Shown one piece after another: positions 34,315-44,027 of a stretch of 64,000 bases of DNA. A program made the position numbers and the translations under genes. Source of the DNA: Halomonas shengliensis (lineage in GTDB: Bacteria; Pseudomonadota; Gammaproteobacteria; Pseudomonadales; Halomonadaceae); the NCBI RefSeq assembly GCF_900104135.1, contig NZ_FNIV01000003.1:124001-188000 (forward strand). Direction: 5' to 3'. Positions within the stretch are counted from its first letter, which is position 1, and each line of letters starts with the position of its first letter. A model generated the notes under the pieces. It ran no database searches. It saw nothing but the letters and a program-made list of their open reading frames with translations, and was not told where the DNA came from.

Positions 34315-35376
34315 ATGCACGAGCAACAGGGACGACTGGCGCTGCTCAAGGCCCTCAGCCTGGTGGGGGTGGCGGCTACGGTGGTGGTGATCCTGGTGGG
34401 CGCCTGGACGCGCCTGGTGGATGCCGGGCTCGGTTGCCCGGACTGGCCCGGCTGCTACGGTGCCCTGGTGGTGCCGGACGAGGCGCGAGCCCTGGCACAT
34501 AGCCCCGACACGCCGCTGGAGGGCGCCAAGGCGTGGATGGAGATGATCCATCGCTATGTGGCCTCGGCCCTGGGACTGCTGGTGATCGTCCTGGTGGTGC
34601 TGGGTCGGCCGCTGCGCCGGCGCCCCGACTACCCGTGGGGAGTGAGCCTGGGGCTGCTGGCGCTGATCCTGCTCCAGGGGGCCTTCGGTGCCTTCACCGT
34701 GACCCTCAAGCTGTGGCCCCAGGTGGTCACCCTGCACCTGCTCGGCGGGCTCTCGGTGATGCTGATGTTCCTGTGGCTGCACCTGCGCCTGCGCCGCTGC
34801 GCCTCCGGGCGCCTGACCCTGGGGGGCGTGGCGCCGCCTCGCCGCCGCCTCACCCCGCTGTGGGGCGTCGCCGCGGCCCTGCTGGTGATGCAGCTGGCGC
34901 TGGGGGGCTGGGTGTCGAGCAACTACGCCGGCATCGCCTGCCAGGGCTTCCCCACCTGCAACGGCGAGTGGTGGCCGGCCCTGGACTGGAGCGAGGGGTA
35001 CCACCTGACCCAGGCGGTGGGGCCCAACTACCTGCATGGCCAGCTGCATGCCGAGGCGCGCGCCGCCATCCAGGTGGGCCACCGCCTGGGGGCCCTGGCG
35101 CTGGGGGTGGCATTGCTGGCGCTGGTGCTGAGCGCCTGGCGGGAGCGGGCCATGCGCCCCTGGCTGGCGGGCCTGGGGCTCGCCTATGGCATGCAGTTCC
35201 TGCTGGGGGTGGCCAACGTGCTGCTGTGGCTGCCGCTGTGGTTGGCCCTGCTGCACACCGCCGGTGCCGTGGCCCTGGTGCTCGGCCTGGCGCTCGCGGC
35301 CTGGGCATGGCGGGCCTTGCCGCCCCAGGCCGACACGATACGACAACCGACCGAGAAGGAGTGGGCCCATGTCTGA
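34315..35376 (+). CDS. ctaA: Heme A synthase (CtaA/COX15)
   Basis: 353 residues, eight membrane helices. Conserved segments include GAWTRLVDAGLGCPDWPGCYG, EMIHRYVASALG and GQLHAEARAAIQVGHRLGALAL, which supply the heme-ligand histidines. COX15 oxidises the C8 methyl of heme O to the formyl group of heme A. It is followed by cyoE with an 8-bp overlap, so heme O and heme A formation are co-expressed. Confidence 0.95.
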   Translation: MHEQQGRLALLKALSLVGVAATVVVILVGAWTRLVDAGLGCPDWPGCYGALVVPDEARALAHSPDTPLEGAKAWMEMIHRYVASALGLLVIVLVVLGRPLRRRPDYPWGVSLGLLALILLQGAFGAFTVTLKLWPQVVTLHLLGGLSVMLMFLWLHLRLRRCASGRLTLGGVAPPRRRLTPLWGVAAALLVMQLALGGWVSSNYAGIACQGFPTCNGEWWPALDWSEGYHLTQAVGPNYLHGQLHAEARAAIQVGHRLGALALGVALLALVLSAWRERAMRPWLAGLGLAYGMQFLLGVANVLLWLPLWLALLHTAGAVALVLGLALAAWAWRALPPQADTIRQPTEKEWAHV

Positions 35377-36322
35377 AGCGCTGACCGGCGAGATGCGAGT
35401 CGCCGAGCTCCCCGTCGTGGCACCGACCGCCTGGGGCTGGCGAGACCTGGTGACCCTGGGCAAGCCACGGGTGGTGGCGGTGATGCTGGTGTGTGCCCTG
35501 GTGGGGATGGCGCTGGCCACGCCGACCCTGCCTTCCCCCGCTGTGGTGCTCTTCGGCCTGCTGGGGATCGGCCTGGCGGCCAGCGGGGCGGCGGCCTTCA
35601 ACCATGTGGTGGACCGGCGGCTGGATGCCATGATGCTGCGCACCTCGCGTCGTCCGCTGGCGGCACAGCGCATGCCGAGTCCCATCGCCCTGGGTTGGGC
35701 CACGCTGCTCTCGGTGGCCGGCATCGGCCTGCTGCTGTGGCAGGTGAACGCCCTGACCGCCTGGCTCACCCTGGGGTCGCTGATCGGCTATGCGCTGGTC
35801 TACACCGCCTTCCTCAAGCACGCCACGCCCCAGAACATCGTCATCGGCGGGGTCGCCGGGGCGGCGCCGCCGTTGCTGGGCTGGACGGCGGTAGCCGGCC
35901 AGGCCGGCCCCGAGCCGCTGCTGCTGGTGCTGATCATCTTCGCCTGGACCCCGCCGCACTTCTGGGCGCTGGCGCTGCACAAGCGCGACGAGTACGCCCG
36001 GGCCGGGGTGCCGATGCTGCCGGTGACCCACGGCGAGGCCTTCACCCGCCTGCAGGTGTGGCTCTACGGCTGGCTCACCGTGGCGGTGACCCTGTTGCCC
36101 TTCGTGATCGGCATGAGCGGCGCCGTCTACCTGGTGGGGGTGATGGCGCTGAACCTGCGCTTCATGGTGTGGAACTTCCGGGTCTGGCGGGGGGCCGACC
36201 CGAAGGCCCCGCTGGCGGCCTTCTGGTTCTCGATCCGCTATATCCTGGGGCTCTTCGGCGTGCTGCTGTTGGACCACTACGCCCAGGCCTGGGCGCTGTG
36301 GGTGGCGCCGGCCCTGCCGTAA
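35369..36322 (+). CDS. cyoE: Protoheme IX farnesyltransferase (heme O synthase)
   Basis: 317 residues, nine membrane helices. The UbiA-family prenyltransferase motif NHVVDRRLDAMMLRTSRRPL and the second aspartate region (LALHKRDEYARAGVPMLPV) are present. It attaches a farnesyl group to heme B to give heme O, the CtaA substrate. Start ATG 35369 has AAGGAG about 9 bases upstream inside ctaA. Last gene of the oxidase cluster. Confidence 0.95.
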   Translation: MSEALTGEMRVAELPVVAPTAWGWRDLVTLGKPRVVAVMLVCALVGMALATPTLPSPAVVLFGLLGIGLAASGAAAFNHVVDRRLDAMMLRTSRRPLAAQRMPSPIALGWATLLSVAGIGLLLWQVNALTAWLTLGSLIGYALVYTAFLKHATPQNIVIGGVAGAAPPLLGWTAVAGQAGPEPLLLVLIIFAWTPPHFWALALHKRDEYARAGVPMLPVTHGEAFTRLQVWLYGWLTVAVTLLPFVIGMSGAVYLVGVMALNLRFMVWNFRVWRGADPKAPLAAFWFSIRYILGLFGVLLLDHYAQAWALWVAPALP

Positions 36323-36339
36323 GCAAAAGCGTGGGGATA

Positions 36340-36381
36340 CCAATGACACGGGCCCGGCGATCGCCGGGCCCGTGTCATTGG
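36340..36381. terminator. Perfect 42-bp palindrome between convergent genes
   Basis: Two 21-base arms (36340-36360 and 36361-36381) are exact reverse complements, centred on GA|TC, with no spacer. It sits between cyoE and the convergent SLC13 gene and probably acts as a bidirectional terminator, although no T-run follows on either side. Confidence 0.7.
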
Positions 36382-36392
36382 TGGGAAGGGTG

Positions 36393-37853
36393 TCACCAGA
36401 GCAACTGGATCAACCCGTAGGCCATCAGCGTCACCAGCACGGTGCTGATCAGGTTGAGTACGAAGCCCGCGCGTATCATCGACTGTATCTTCATGTGCCC
36501 GGTGCCGAAGACGATGGCGTTCGGCGGGGTCGCCACCGGCATCATGAAGGCGCAGCTGGCGGCGATGGCCGCGGGCACGGTGATCAGCAGCGGCGAGATC
36601 TCCAGCGACAGGGCCAGGGCCCCCAGTAGGGGCAGGAAGGCCGCGGCGGTGGCGGTGTTGGAGGTGACCTCGGTGAGGAAGATGATCACCAGCACCACGA
36701 CGCCGACCATGGCCAGCAGCGGCAGGGCGCCGAAGACGCCGAGCTGTTCGGCGATCCACTCGGCCAGGCCGGTGCGGGTGATGGTGCCGGCGAGCGCCAG
36801 GCCGCCGCCGAACAGCAGCAGGATGCCCCAGGGCACCTGGTGGGCATCCTCCCAGGCCAGCAGGCGCTCGCCTCTCGCCTGGCCGCTGGGCAGCAGGAAG
36901 AGCGCGATGCCGGCGGCGATGGCGACGCCGGTGTCGGTCAGCCAGCCAAGGCCCAGGTCGTTGAGCAGCGGGCGAGCGACCCAGGTCAAGGCGGCCAGGC
37001 CGAAGACCAACGCGACGCGCCGCTCCGGGGCGGTCATGGGGCCGAGTCGCCCCAGCTCGTCCTCGACCAGGGTGCCGCTCTGCTCGGCGGCGTTCAGGGC
37101 GAAGCCGCGGCGCGTCAGCCACCACCAGGCGGCCACCATCATGGCGATGCTGATCGGCAGCCCCACCAGCATCCACTGGGCGAAGCCTAGGTCGATGCCG
37201 CGATCCTCGGCCAGGTAGCCCGCCAGCAGGGCGTTGGGCGGGGTGCCGATCAGGGTGGCGACCCCGCCGATACTGGCGGAGTAGGCGATGGCCAGCAGCA
37301 GGGCGGTGGCGTAGCGCCTGAGCTCCTTGGGGTCGCTGTCATCGAGCAGACTGATCACCGACATGCCGATGGGCAGCATCATGATCGCCGTGGCGGTGTT
37401 GGAGACCCACATGCTGAGAAAGCCGGTGGCGACCATGAAGCCGGCGATCTGCCGGCGGGGCTGGTGACCGACCAGCTTCAGGACATGCAGGGCGAGGCGG
37501 CGGTGCAGCTGCCAACGCTGCATGGCGATGCCCAGCAGGAAGCCCCCCAGGAAGAGGTAGATGATGGGGTTGGCGTAGCTGCCGGTGGCCTCGCCCATGC
37601 TGCCGAGCCCGAGGGCCGGCACCAGCACCATGGGCAGCAGCGAGGTAGCGGGAATCGGGATCGCCTCGGTGGACCACCAGGTGGCCATCAGCAGCGCCAT
37701 GCCCATGCAGGCCCAGGCCGCGGAGGCCATGCCGCCGGGTGGCGGCAGCAGCAGGGTGGCGGCGAGCAGCGCGGGGCCAAGCCACAGGCCGATGCGTGAG
37801 GCGAGGGGCGGTGTCGAGGGGTCGTCGGCGGGATGAGGGTCGGGGGTGGCCAT
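36393..37853 (-). CDS. SLC13/DASS family sodium:dicarboxylate-type permease
   Basis: 486 residues with about twelve membrane helices. The paired SNT motifs of the DASS fold are visible: WVSNTATAIMMLPI (about 148-161) and EVTSNTATAAAFLPLLGAL (about 395-413). The N-terminal WWSTEAIPIPATSLLPMVL is typical. It would import di- or tricarboxylates (or sulfate in some relatives) with Na+. Single gene. Confidence 0.9.
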   Translation of the reverse strand: MATPDPHPADDPSTPPLASRIGLWLGPALLAATLLLPPPGGMASAAWACMGMALLMATWWSTEAIPIPATSLLPMVLVPALGLGSMGEATGSYANPIIYLFLGGFLLGIAMQRWQLHRRLALHVLKLVGHQPRRQIAGFMVATGFLSMWVSNTATAIMMLPIGMSVISLLDDSDPKELRRYATALLLAIAYSASIGGVATLIGTPPNALLAGYLAEDRGIDLGFAQWMLVGLPISIAMMVAAWWWLTRRGFALNAAEQSGTLVEDELGRLGPMTAPERRVALVFGLAALTWVARPLLNDLGLGWLTDTGVAIAAGIALFLLPSGQARGERLLAWEDAHQVPWGILLLFGGGLALAGTITRTGLAEWIAEQLGVFGALPLLAMVGVVVLVIIFLTEVTSNTATAAAFLPLLGALALSLEISPLLITVPAAIAASCAFMMPVATPPNAIVFGTGHMKIQSMIRAGFVLNLISTVLVTLMAYGLIQLLW

Positions 37854-37981
37854 GATCGCTCCTTGTCGTCGGGTGGCGGCATTCTAGTCCGCACCCGGCC
37901 GCATGCAAGCGTTCGGCGTTGGGGTCACTCTCCATGAGCGGGTAGAATCCCAGGCGACTCATTCCGACTAGGGGAATCCCC

Positions 37982-38449
37982 ATGACGACGACCACTGCCG
38001 TGATCCTGGCCGGCCTGGGCCTGGTGATCATCGCCGGCCTCGGTGCCTACGCCTTCACCCTGTGGCGCGAGGTGCGCCGGCGCCAGGAGCGCCAGGAGGC
38101 GGAGCTGCGTCGTGCCCACGACAACTGCCTGGAGAACCTCGAGCTGGTCGCCTCGGCGCTGCTCCAGGAGCAGGTGGACGTCACCGAGGGGGCCTGGCGC
38201 TGCAAGGTGCTGCTCGAGATCCTCGACCCGCGCCTGATGGAGCGGGAGAGCTTCCGCCCCTTCGGCGAGGTGCATGCGCTGACCCGCCACCTGCATACCC
38301 ACCAGGCCCGCCAGGCGCTCAGTCCCAAGGAGCGCTTCCGGGAGGACAAGGAGCGCCATGCGGTAGAGGAGGCGCACCGCCAGGCGGTGCTCGAGGCGGC
38401 ACAGGCCGTGCTGGTATTCCGTCGCGACTGGCCGGCCAGCCTCCACTGA
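37982..38449 (+). CDS. DUF2489 membrane-anchored protein
   Basis: 155 residues: an N-terminal membrane helix (about 7-28), a charged coiled segment, then NCLENLELVASALLQEQVDVTEGAWRCKVLLEILDP, the DUF2489 signature. The remainder is soluble and cytoplasmic by the positive-inside rule. Function unknown. Monocistronic. Confidence 0.8.
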   Translation: MTTTTAVILAGLGLVIIAGLGAYAFTLWREVRRRQERQEAELRRAHDNCLENLELVASALLQEQVDVTEGAWRCKVLLEILDPRLMERESFRPFGEVHALTRHLHTHQARQALSPKERFREDKERHAVEEAHRQAVLEAAQAVLVFRRDWPASLH

Positions 38450-38704
38450 CCGGTCGACTGGCGGTTTATCGAACACTGTGCGCTTTCGCCACGATTCTGC
38501 TAAATTGCTGATAGGCGATTGAAACCGCCGTCATGCTGCTGCAAGCTTGGCGGCGTGTCGCCAGGCACTCGAGCCATCACGAGCCGGGGCCGCGACATGG
38601 TAGCCGCGACGTGCGAACGCGGCGCCCGATCGTCGGGATCATCTGGGAAGGCGGTAAGCGGTTGCCTGCCCTGGAGCGACTAAGAAAAGAGAAGGAGTTT
38701 CCCC

Positions 38705-39361
38705 ATGAAGAAGTCCACGACTGGCTTGCTGCTCGGTTCTGCTCTGGTGGTCGGCCTCTCCGGCTGTGCCACCTCCAACACCAGCACCACCTCCTCCGAC
38801 AAGCCCTGGTACCAGCACCCGATGGTCTGCGGCCTGGCGGGTGGCGTCATCGGTGGTGGCATCGGCTATGCCAGCAGCGGCGAATCCGATGAGGACGACG
38901 GCGCCGCCATCGGTGCCACGGCGGGTGCCACCATCGGTGCCATGCTGTGTGCCGACAGCCCGGAGCCGCAGCCTGAGCCCGAGCCGATGCCGGAACCCGA
39001 GCCCGAGCCGGAGCCCGAGTTCGAGCCGGTGACCCTGCAGAGCGACGTCACCTTCGCCTTCGACTCCGCCGAGCTGCGTCCCGGCGCCGAGTACGAGCTC
39101 AACGAGGTGGCGGCGACCCTGAACGACAACCCGGAGATTCGCGTGACCATCGCCGGTCACACCGACGCCATCGGCAGCAACGAGTACAACCTCGACCTCT
39201 CTCAGGATCGTGCCGATTCCGTGGCCGACTACCTGATGAGCCAGGGCGTCGCCGGTGATCGCATGCGTACCGTGGGCTATGGCGAGGAGCGTCCGGTCGC
39301 CACCAACGAGACCGACGAAGGCCGCGCCATGAATCGTCGCGTGGAGATCATGAGCCAGTAA
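38705..39361 (+). CDS. OmpA-family lipoprotein
   Basis: 218 residues. The signal peptide ends with lipobox LSGC (Cys21). Glycine-rich segments follow, one near 46-55 (GGVIGGGIGYAS) and another near 68-80 (AIGATAGATIGAML), resembling glycine-zipper repeats. A Pro-Glu repeat linker (about 85-104) leads to a C-terminal OmpA peptidoglycan-binding domain with ITIAGHTDAIGS-like text and NLDLSQDRADSVADYLMSQGV...NRRVEI. It should tie the outer membrane to murein. AAGGAG precedes ATG 38705. The 255 bp upstream (38450-38704) hold no gene and presumably the promoter. Confidence 0.9.
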   Translation: MKKSTTGLLLGSALVVGLSGCATSNTSTTSSDKPWYQHPMVCGLAGGVIGGGIGYASSGESDEDDGAAIGATAGATIGAMLCADSPEPQPEPEPMPEPEPEPEPEFEPVTLQSDVTFAFDSAELRPGAEYELNEVAATLNDNPEIRVTIAGHTDAIGSNEYNLDLSQDRADSVADYLMSQGVAGDRMRTVGYGEERPVATNETDEGRAMNRRVEIMSQ

Positions 39362-39378
39362 GCCTGGTTCGATCGCGA

Positions 39379-39425
39379 CGAGCCCTGACGGGCTCGCCGG
39401 CAGGGGCGCCTTCGGGCGCCCCTGC
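39379..39425 (+). terminator. Tandem terminator hairpins after OmpA-family gene
   Basis: A 7-bp stem (39379-39385/39390-39396) is followed by an 11-bp stem with TTCG tetraloop (39400-39410/39415-39425). The T-rich tail is short. Confidence 0.65.
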
Positions 39426-39660
39426 TGCGTTATGGGCCGCCCCGGTTTCGTTCCAGGTCGCTGGCGCCCGTTGTCCCGCTTTGCTATCGTGGCGCGTCAT
39501 TCGGCGCGGTGTGCTACTCGGTTCTCACCGGCTCGGCCATGTCTGAGAGCCCTGCCGAGCTGGCGTCACCGGCTCGCCGAGTGCGCTTGTGCCATTCACT
39601 CCCGTTCATCGCGACATGTGGTCTTTCGTATGGGCCACCACTGCGCTAAAGGACCCCTTC

Positions 39661-41580
39661 ATGCCCATCGTTACCCTGCCGGACGGCAGCCAGAGACGCT
39701 ACGACGAACCGCTCACCGTGATGCAGCTGGCCGAGGACATCGGGCCCGGTCTCGCCAAGGCCTGCGTGGCCGGCAAGATCGACGGCGTGCCGGTGGACGC
39801 CGCCGATGTCATCGAGCGCGATGCCGAGGTCGCCATCCTCACCGCCAAGGATCCCGAAGGCCTGGAGGTGGTGCGCCACTCCTGCGCCCACCTGATCGGT
39901 CATGCCGTCAAGCAGCTATATCCCGAGGCGAAGATGGCCATCGGCCCGGTCATCGAGGATGGCTTCTACTACGACATCGACTTCGGGCGCTCGGCGACCC
40001 CGGAGGACCTCGAGGCGATCGAGGCGCGCATGAAGGCGCTGATCGACACGGGCTACGAGGTGGTCCGCGAGTACGTCGATCGTGACAAGGCGATGCTCAC
40101 CTTCCTGCATCGCGACGAGCCCTACAAGCAGGAGATCGTGCGGGAGATCCCGGAAGGCGAGACCATCCGGCTCTACCATCACGAGGAGTACACCGACATG
40201 TGCCGGGGGCCCCATGTGCCCAACACCCGGCACCTGAAGGCGTTCAAGCTGACCAAGCTGGCCGGCGCCTACTGGCGCGGCGACGCCGAGAAGCCGATGC
40301 TGACCCGCATCTACGGCACCGCCTGGCCCGACAAGAAGCAGCTCAAGGCCTACCTGAAGCGCCTGGAGGAGGCCGAGAAGCGTGACCACCGCAAGCTGGC
40401 GCGCAAGATGGACCTCTTCCACCTCCAGGAGGAGGCGCCGGGCATGGTGTTCTGGCATCCCAACGGCTGGACCATGTACCAGGCCCTGGAGCAGTACATG
40501 CGTCGGGTGCAGGTGGAGAACGGCTATCAGGAGATCAAGACGCCCCAGGTGGTGGATCTCTCGCTGTGGAAGAAGTCCGGCCACTGGGGCCATTACAGCG
40601 AGCTGATGTTCACCACCGAGTCGGAGAAGCGCGACTACGCCATCAAGCCGATGAACTGTCCCTGCCACGTGCAGGTGTTCAACCAGGGGCTGAAGAGCTA
40701 TCGCGACCTGCCCCTGCGCCTGGCGGAGTTCGGCAGCTGCCATCGCAACGAGCCCTCCGGCTCGCTGCATGGCCTGATGCGGGTGCGCGGCTTCACCCAG
40801 GACGACGCCCACATCTTCTGCAGCGAGAAGCAGATCCAGTCCGAGGCCGAGGCGTTCATCGCCTTGACGCTGAAGGTCTATCGTGACCTCGGCTTCGAGG
40901 ACGTGGAGCTCAAGCTCTCCACCCGCCCGGACGACTACATGGGCGAGCCCGCGCTGTGGGACCGCGCCGAGGCCGGCCTCGAGGCGGCGCTGAACGCCAC
41001 CGGCCTCGACTGGGAACTGCAGCCGGGGGAGGGTGCCTTCTATGGCCCCAAGATCGAGTTCTCCCTGCGCGACTGCCTCAACCGCGTCTGGCAGTGCGGT
41101 ACCCTGCAGCTCGACTTCAACCTGCCGGGCCGCCTCGGTGCCCAGTTCGTCGACGAGGATGGCGCCCGCAAGACGCCGGTGATGCTCCACCGGGCGATCC
41201 TCGGCTCCTTCGAGCGCTTCCTGGGCATCCTCATCGAGCACTACGCCGGGGCCATGCCGCTGTGGCTGGCGCCCCAGCAGGCGGCGATCCTCAATATCAC
41301 CGATGCCCAGCGTGACTACGTGCTGGATCTGGAGCGTCGGCTGCAGAAAATCGGCCTGCGCGTCAAGGCGGACTTGAGGAACGAGAAGATCGGCTTTAAA
41401 ATCCGGGAGCATACGTTGCAGAAGGTTCCCTATCTCCTGGTCGTAGGAGATAAGGAAGTCGAGGCCGACTCGGTGTCCGTGCGCTCGCGTACCGGTGAGG
41501 ATCTGGGTACCCTGCGGGTCGATGACCTCATCGAGCGCTTCAGCGCCGAACTCGGCCAACGACATCGTCAATCGTCTTAA
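39661..41580 (+). CDS. thrS: Threonyl-tRNA synthetase
   Basis: 639 residues. A TGS domain (about 1-62) is followed by the editing domain with [11 protein letters not shown] (about 83-93). The class II catalytic core has motif 2 ([26 protein letters not shown]), the zinc ligand region MNCPCHV and motif 3 ([19 protein letters not shown]). The anticodon-binding domain is C-terminal. ATG 39661 is the family start, with AAGGA upstream; the frame extends to 39589. First gene of the classic translation operon. The 299 bp upstream hold the preceding terminators and probably the promoter. Confidence 0.97.
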   Translation: MPIVTLPDGSQRRYDEPLTVMQLAEDIGPGLAKACVAGKIDGVPVDAADVIERDAEVAILTAKDPEGLEVVRHSCAHLIGHAVKQLYPEAKMAIGPVIEDGFYYDIDFGRSATPEDLEAIEARMKALIDTGYEVVREYVDRDKAMLTFLHRDEPYKQEIVREIPEGETIRLYHHEEYTDMCRGPHVPNTRHLKAFKLTKLAGAYWRGDAEKPMLTRIYGTAWPDKKQLKAYLKRLEEAEKRDHRKLARKMDLFHLQEEAPGMVFWHPNGWTMYQALEQYMRRVQVENGYQEIKTPQVVDLSLWKKSGHWGHYSELMFTTESEKRDYAIKPMNCPCHVQVFNQGLKSYRDLPLRLAEFGSCHRNEPSGSLHGLMRVRGFTQDDAHIFCSEKQIQSEAEAFIALTLKVYRDLGFEDVELKLSTRPDDYMGEPALWDRAEAGLEAALNATGLDWELQPGEGAFYGPKIEFSLRDCLNRVWQCGTLQLDFNLPGRLGAQFVDEDGARKTPVMLHRAILGSFERFLGILIEHYAGAMPLWLAPQQAAILNITDAQRDYVLDLERRLQKIGLRVKADLRNEKIGFKIREHTLQKVPYLLVVGDKEVEADSVSVRSRTGEDLGTLRVDDLIERFSAELGQRHRQSS

Positions 41581-41592
41581 GGAGACTGAGCG

Positions 41593-42135
41593 ATCAAGCG
41601 AAGCAACCCAAGAGGGCGTGTCCAGGATAAGCGCCCCCCGATGAACGAGCGTATCACCGAGGATCAGGTCCGCCTGATCGACAGCGACGGCGAGCAGCTG
41701 GGCATCGTGCCCACCAGCGAAGCGCTGGAGCGCGCCGAAGCGGCCGGAATGGACCTCGTGCAGATTTCCAATGCCGATCCGATCGTCTGCAAGATCATGG
41801 ATTACGGCAAGTTCGTCTTCGAGCAGAAGAAGCAGAAGGCTGCTCAGAAGAAGAAGACGAAGCAGATTCAGGTCAAGGAAGTGAAGTTCCGGCCTGGCAC
41901 CGACGAGGGCGACTATCAGGTCAAGATGAAGAACCTGACACGCTTCCTCGAGAACGGTGACAAGGGCAAGGTCACGCTGCGTTTCCGCGGCCGCGAGATG
42001 GCGCACCAGGACATCGGCCGCAAGCTGATGGAGCGGATCGCCGCCGATCTCGAGGACCTCGGGACCGTGGAGTCCTTCCCCAAGATGGAAGGGCGGCAGA
42101 TGATCATGATCATCGCCCCCAAGAAGAAGCAGTAA
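41593..42135 (+). CDS. infC: Translation initiation factor IF-3 (ATC start)
   Basis: 180 residues if initiated at ATC 41593, exactly the E. coli IF-3 length. An in-frame TGA at 41587-41589 blocks any earlier start. AAGGAG at 41579-41584 sits 8 bases before the ATC. The first ATG is 41641 and would remove 16 conserved N-terminal residues ([15 protein letters not shown]). The body has [26 protein letters not shown] and [11 protein letters not shown], and ends APKKKQ. infC genes use rare AUU/AUC-class starts, which IF-3 itself discriminates against, giving autoregulation. Confidence 0.93.
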   Translation: MKRSNPRGRVQDKRPPMNERITEDQVRLIDSDGEQLGIVPTSEALERAEAAGMDLVQISNADPIVCKIMDYGKFVFEQKKQKAAQKKKTKQIQVKEVKFRPGTDEGDYQVKMKNLTRFLENGDKGKVTLRFRGREMAHQDIGRKLMERIAADLEDLGTVESFPKMEGRQMIMIIAPKKKQ

Positions 42136-42137
42136 CC

Positions 42138-42213
42138 GGTACCGCCCGGCAAGCGGTACCCCGAAAAAGTGATCCGATGGCCGGTTCAACGGGCGCATGG
42201 CAGCTGCCATGCG
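42138..42213 (+). promoter_or_regulatory. Structured leader upstream of rpmI-rplT
   Basis: The infC-rpmI gap contains an 8-bp stem (42138-42145/42153-42160) and a perfect 20-bp palindrome (42194-42213) followed by GC-rich sequence and TTTT. In E. coli, L20 represses rpmI-rplT by binding an RNA structure in this interval, so a similar role is likely (inference). Confidence 0.5.
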
Positions 42214-42256
42214 TCGGCCGCGGGTTTTCTCAAGAACCTCGAGCGGAGTTTTCCTC

Positions 42257-42451
42257 ATGCCGAAGATCAAGAGCAACAGTGGCGCCGCCAAGCGCTTCAA
42301 GAAGACGGCCAACGGCTTCAAGCACAAGCAGTCGTTCCGTAGCCACATCCTGACCAAGAAGTCCACCAAGCGGAAGCGTCATCTGCGCGGCATGAAGCAG
42401 ATCCACGACGCGGACAAGGCGCTCATCCAGCGGATGCTGCCCAACCTCTAA
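42257..42451 (+). CDS. rpmI: 50S ribosomal protein L35
   Basis: 64 residues, starting [17 protein letters not shown] with the conserved [16 protein letters not shown] motif. Very basic; binds 23S rRNA. Between infC and rplT as expected. Confidence 0.97.
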   Translation: MPKIKSNSGAAKRFKKTANGFKHKQSFRSHILTKKSTKRKRHLRGMKQIHDADKALIQRMLPNL

Positions 42452-42488
42452 CCCCTTGGAAGACCACACTTTACGTCAGGAGTAAGCC

Positions 42489-42842
42489 ATGACTCGTGTC
42501 AAGCGGGGCGTCGTCGCCCGTCGCCGTCACAAGAAGATCCTCAAGCAGGCCAAGGGCTACTACGGTGCCCGCAGCCGCGTCTTTCGCGTCGCCAAGCAGG
42601 CGGTCATCAAGGCCGGTCAGTACGCCTACCGCGACCGTCGCCAGCGCAAGCGTCAGTTCCGTGCGTTGTGGATCCAGCGTATCAACGCCGGTGCTCGTCA
42701 GCACGGCCTCTCCTACAGCCGCTTCGTCGGCGGTCTGAAGAAGGCCGGCATCAAGATCGACCGCAAGGTCCTGGCGGACCTGGCCGTCAACGAGAAGGCC
42801 GCCTTCGCGGCTATCGTCGAGAAGGCCAAGGCTGCCCAGTAA
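42489..42842 (+). CDS. rplT: 50S ribosomal protein L20
   Basis: 117 residues: [30 protein letters not shown] and NRRQ-type [17 protein letters not shown], with [13 protein letters not shown]. Needed for early 50S assembly and the likely repressor acting on the upstream leader. AGGAG lies before ATG. Confidence 0.97.
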   Translation: MTRVKRGVVARRRHKKILKQAKGYYGARSRVFRVAKQAVIKAGQYAYRDRRQRKRQFRALWIQRINAGARQHGLSYSRFVGGLKKAGIKIDRKVLADLAVNEKAAFAAIVEKAKAAQ

Positions 42843-42897
42843 GAGACAGCGTCACTTCCGATCGCGCGGCAACCGCCGCGTGGTCGCCGACGTCGCA

Positions 42898-42931
42898 GGG
42901 GAAGAGCAGCCGCTCTTCCCCTGTTTTTTTA
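42898..42931 (+). terminator. Terminator/attenuator between rplT and pheS
   Basis: An 11-bp GC-rich stem (AGGGGAAGAGC with its complement) is followed by GT7A. Strong intrinsic terminator in the position of the E. coli pheST attenuator. A short GTG-initiated frame from 42880 crosses it. Confidence 0.8.
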
Positions 42932-42932
42932 G

Positions 42933-43988
<1,056 letters not shown>

Positions 43989-44027
43989 TCGACCACCGCA
44001 ACGCAGAACACAGCGATAGGATACGTC

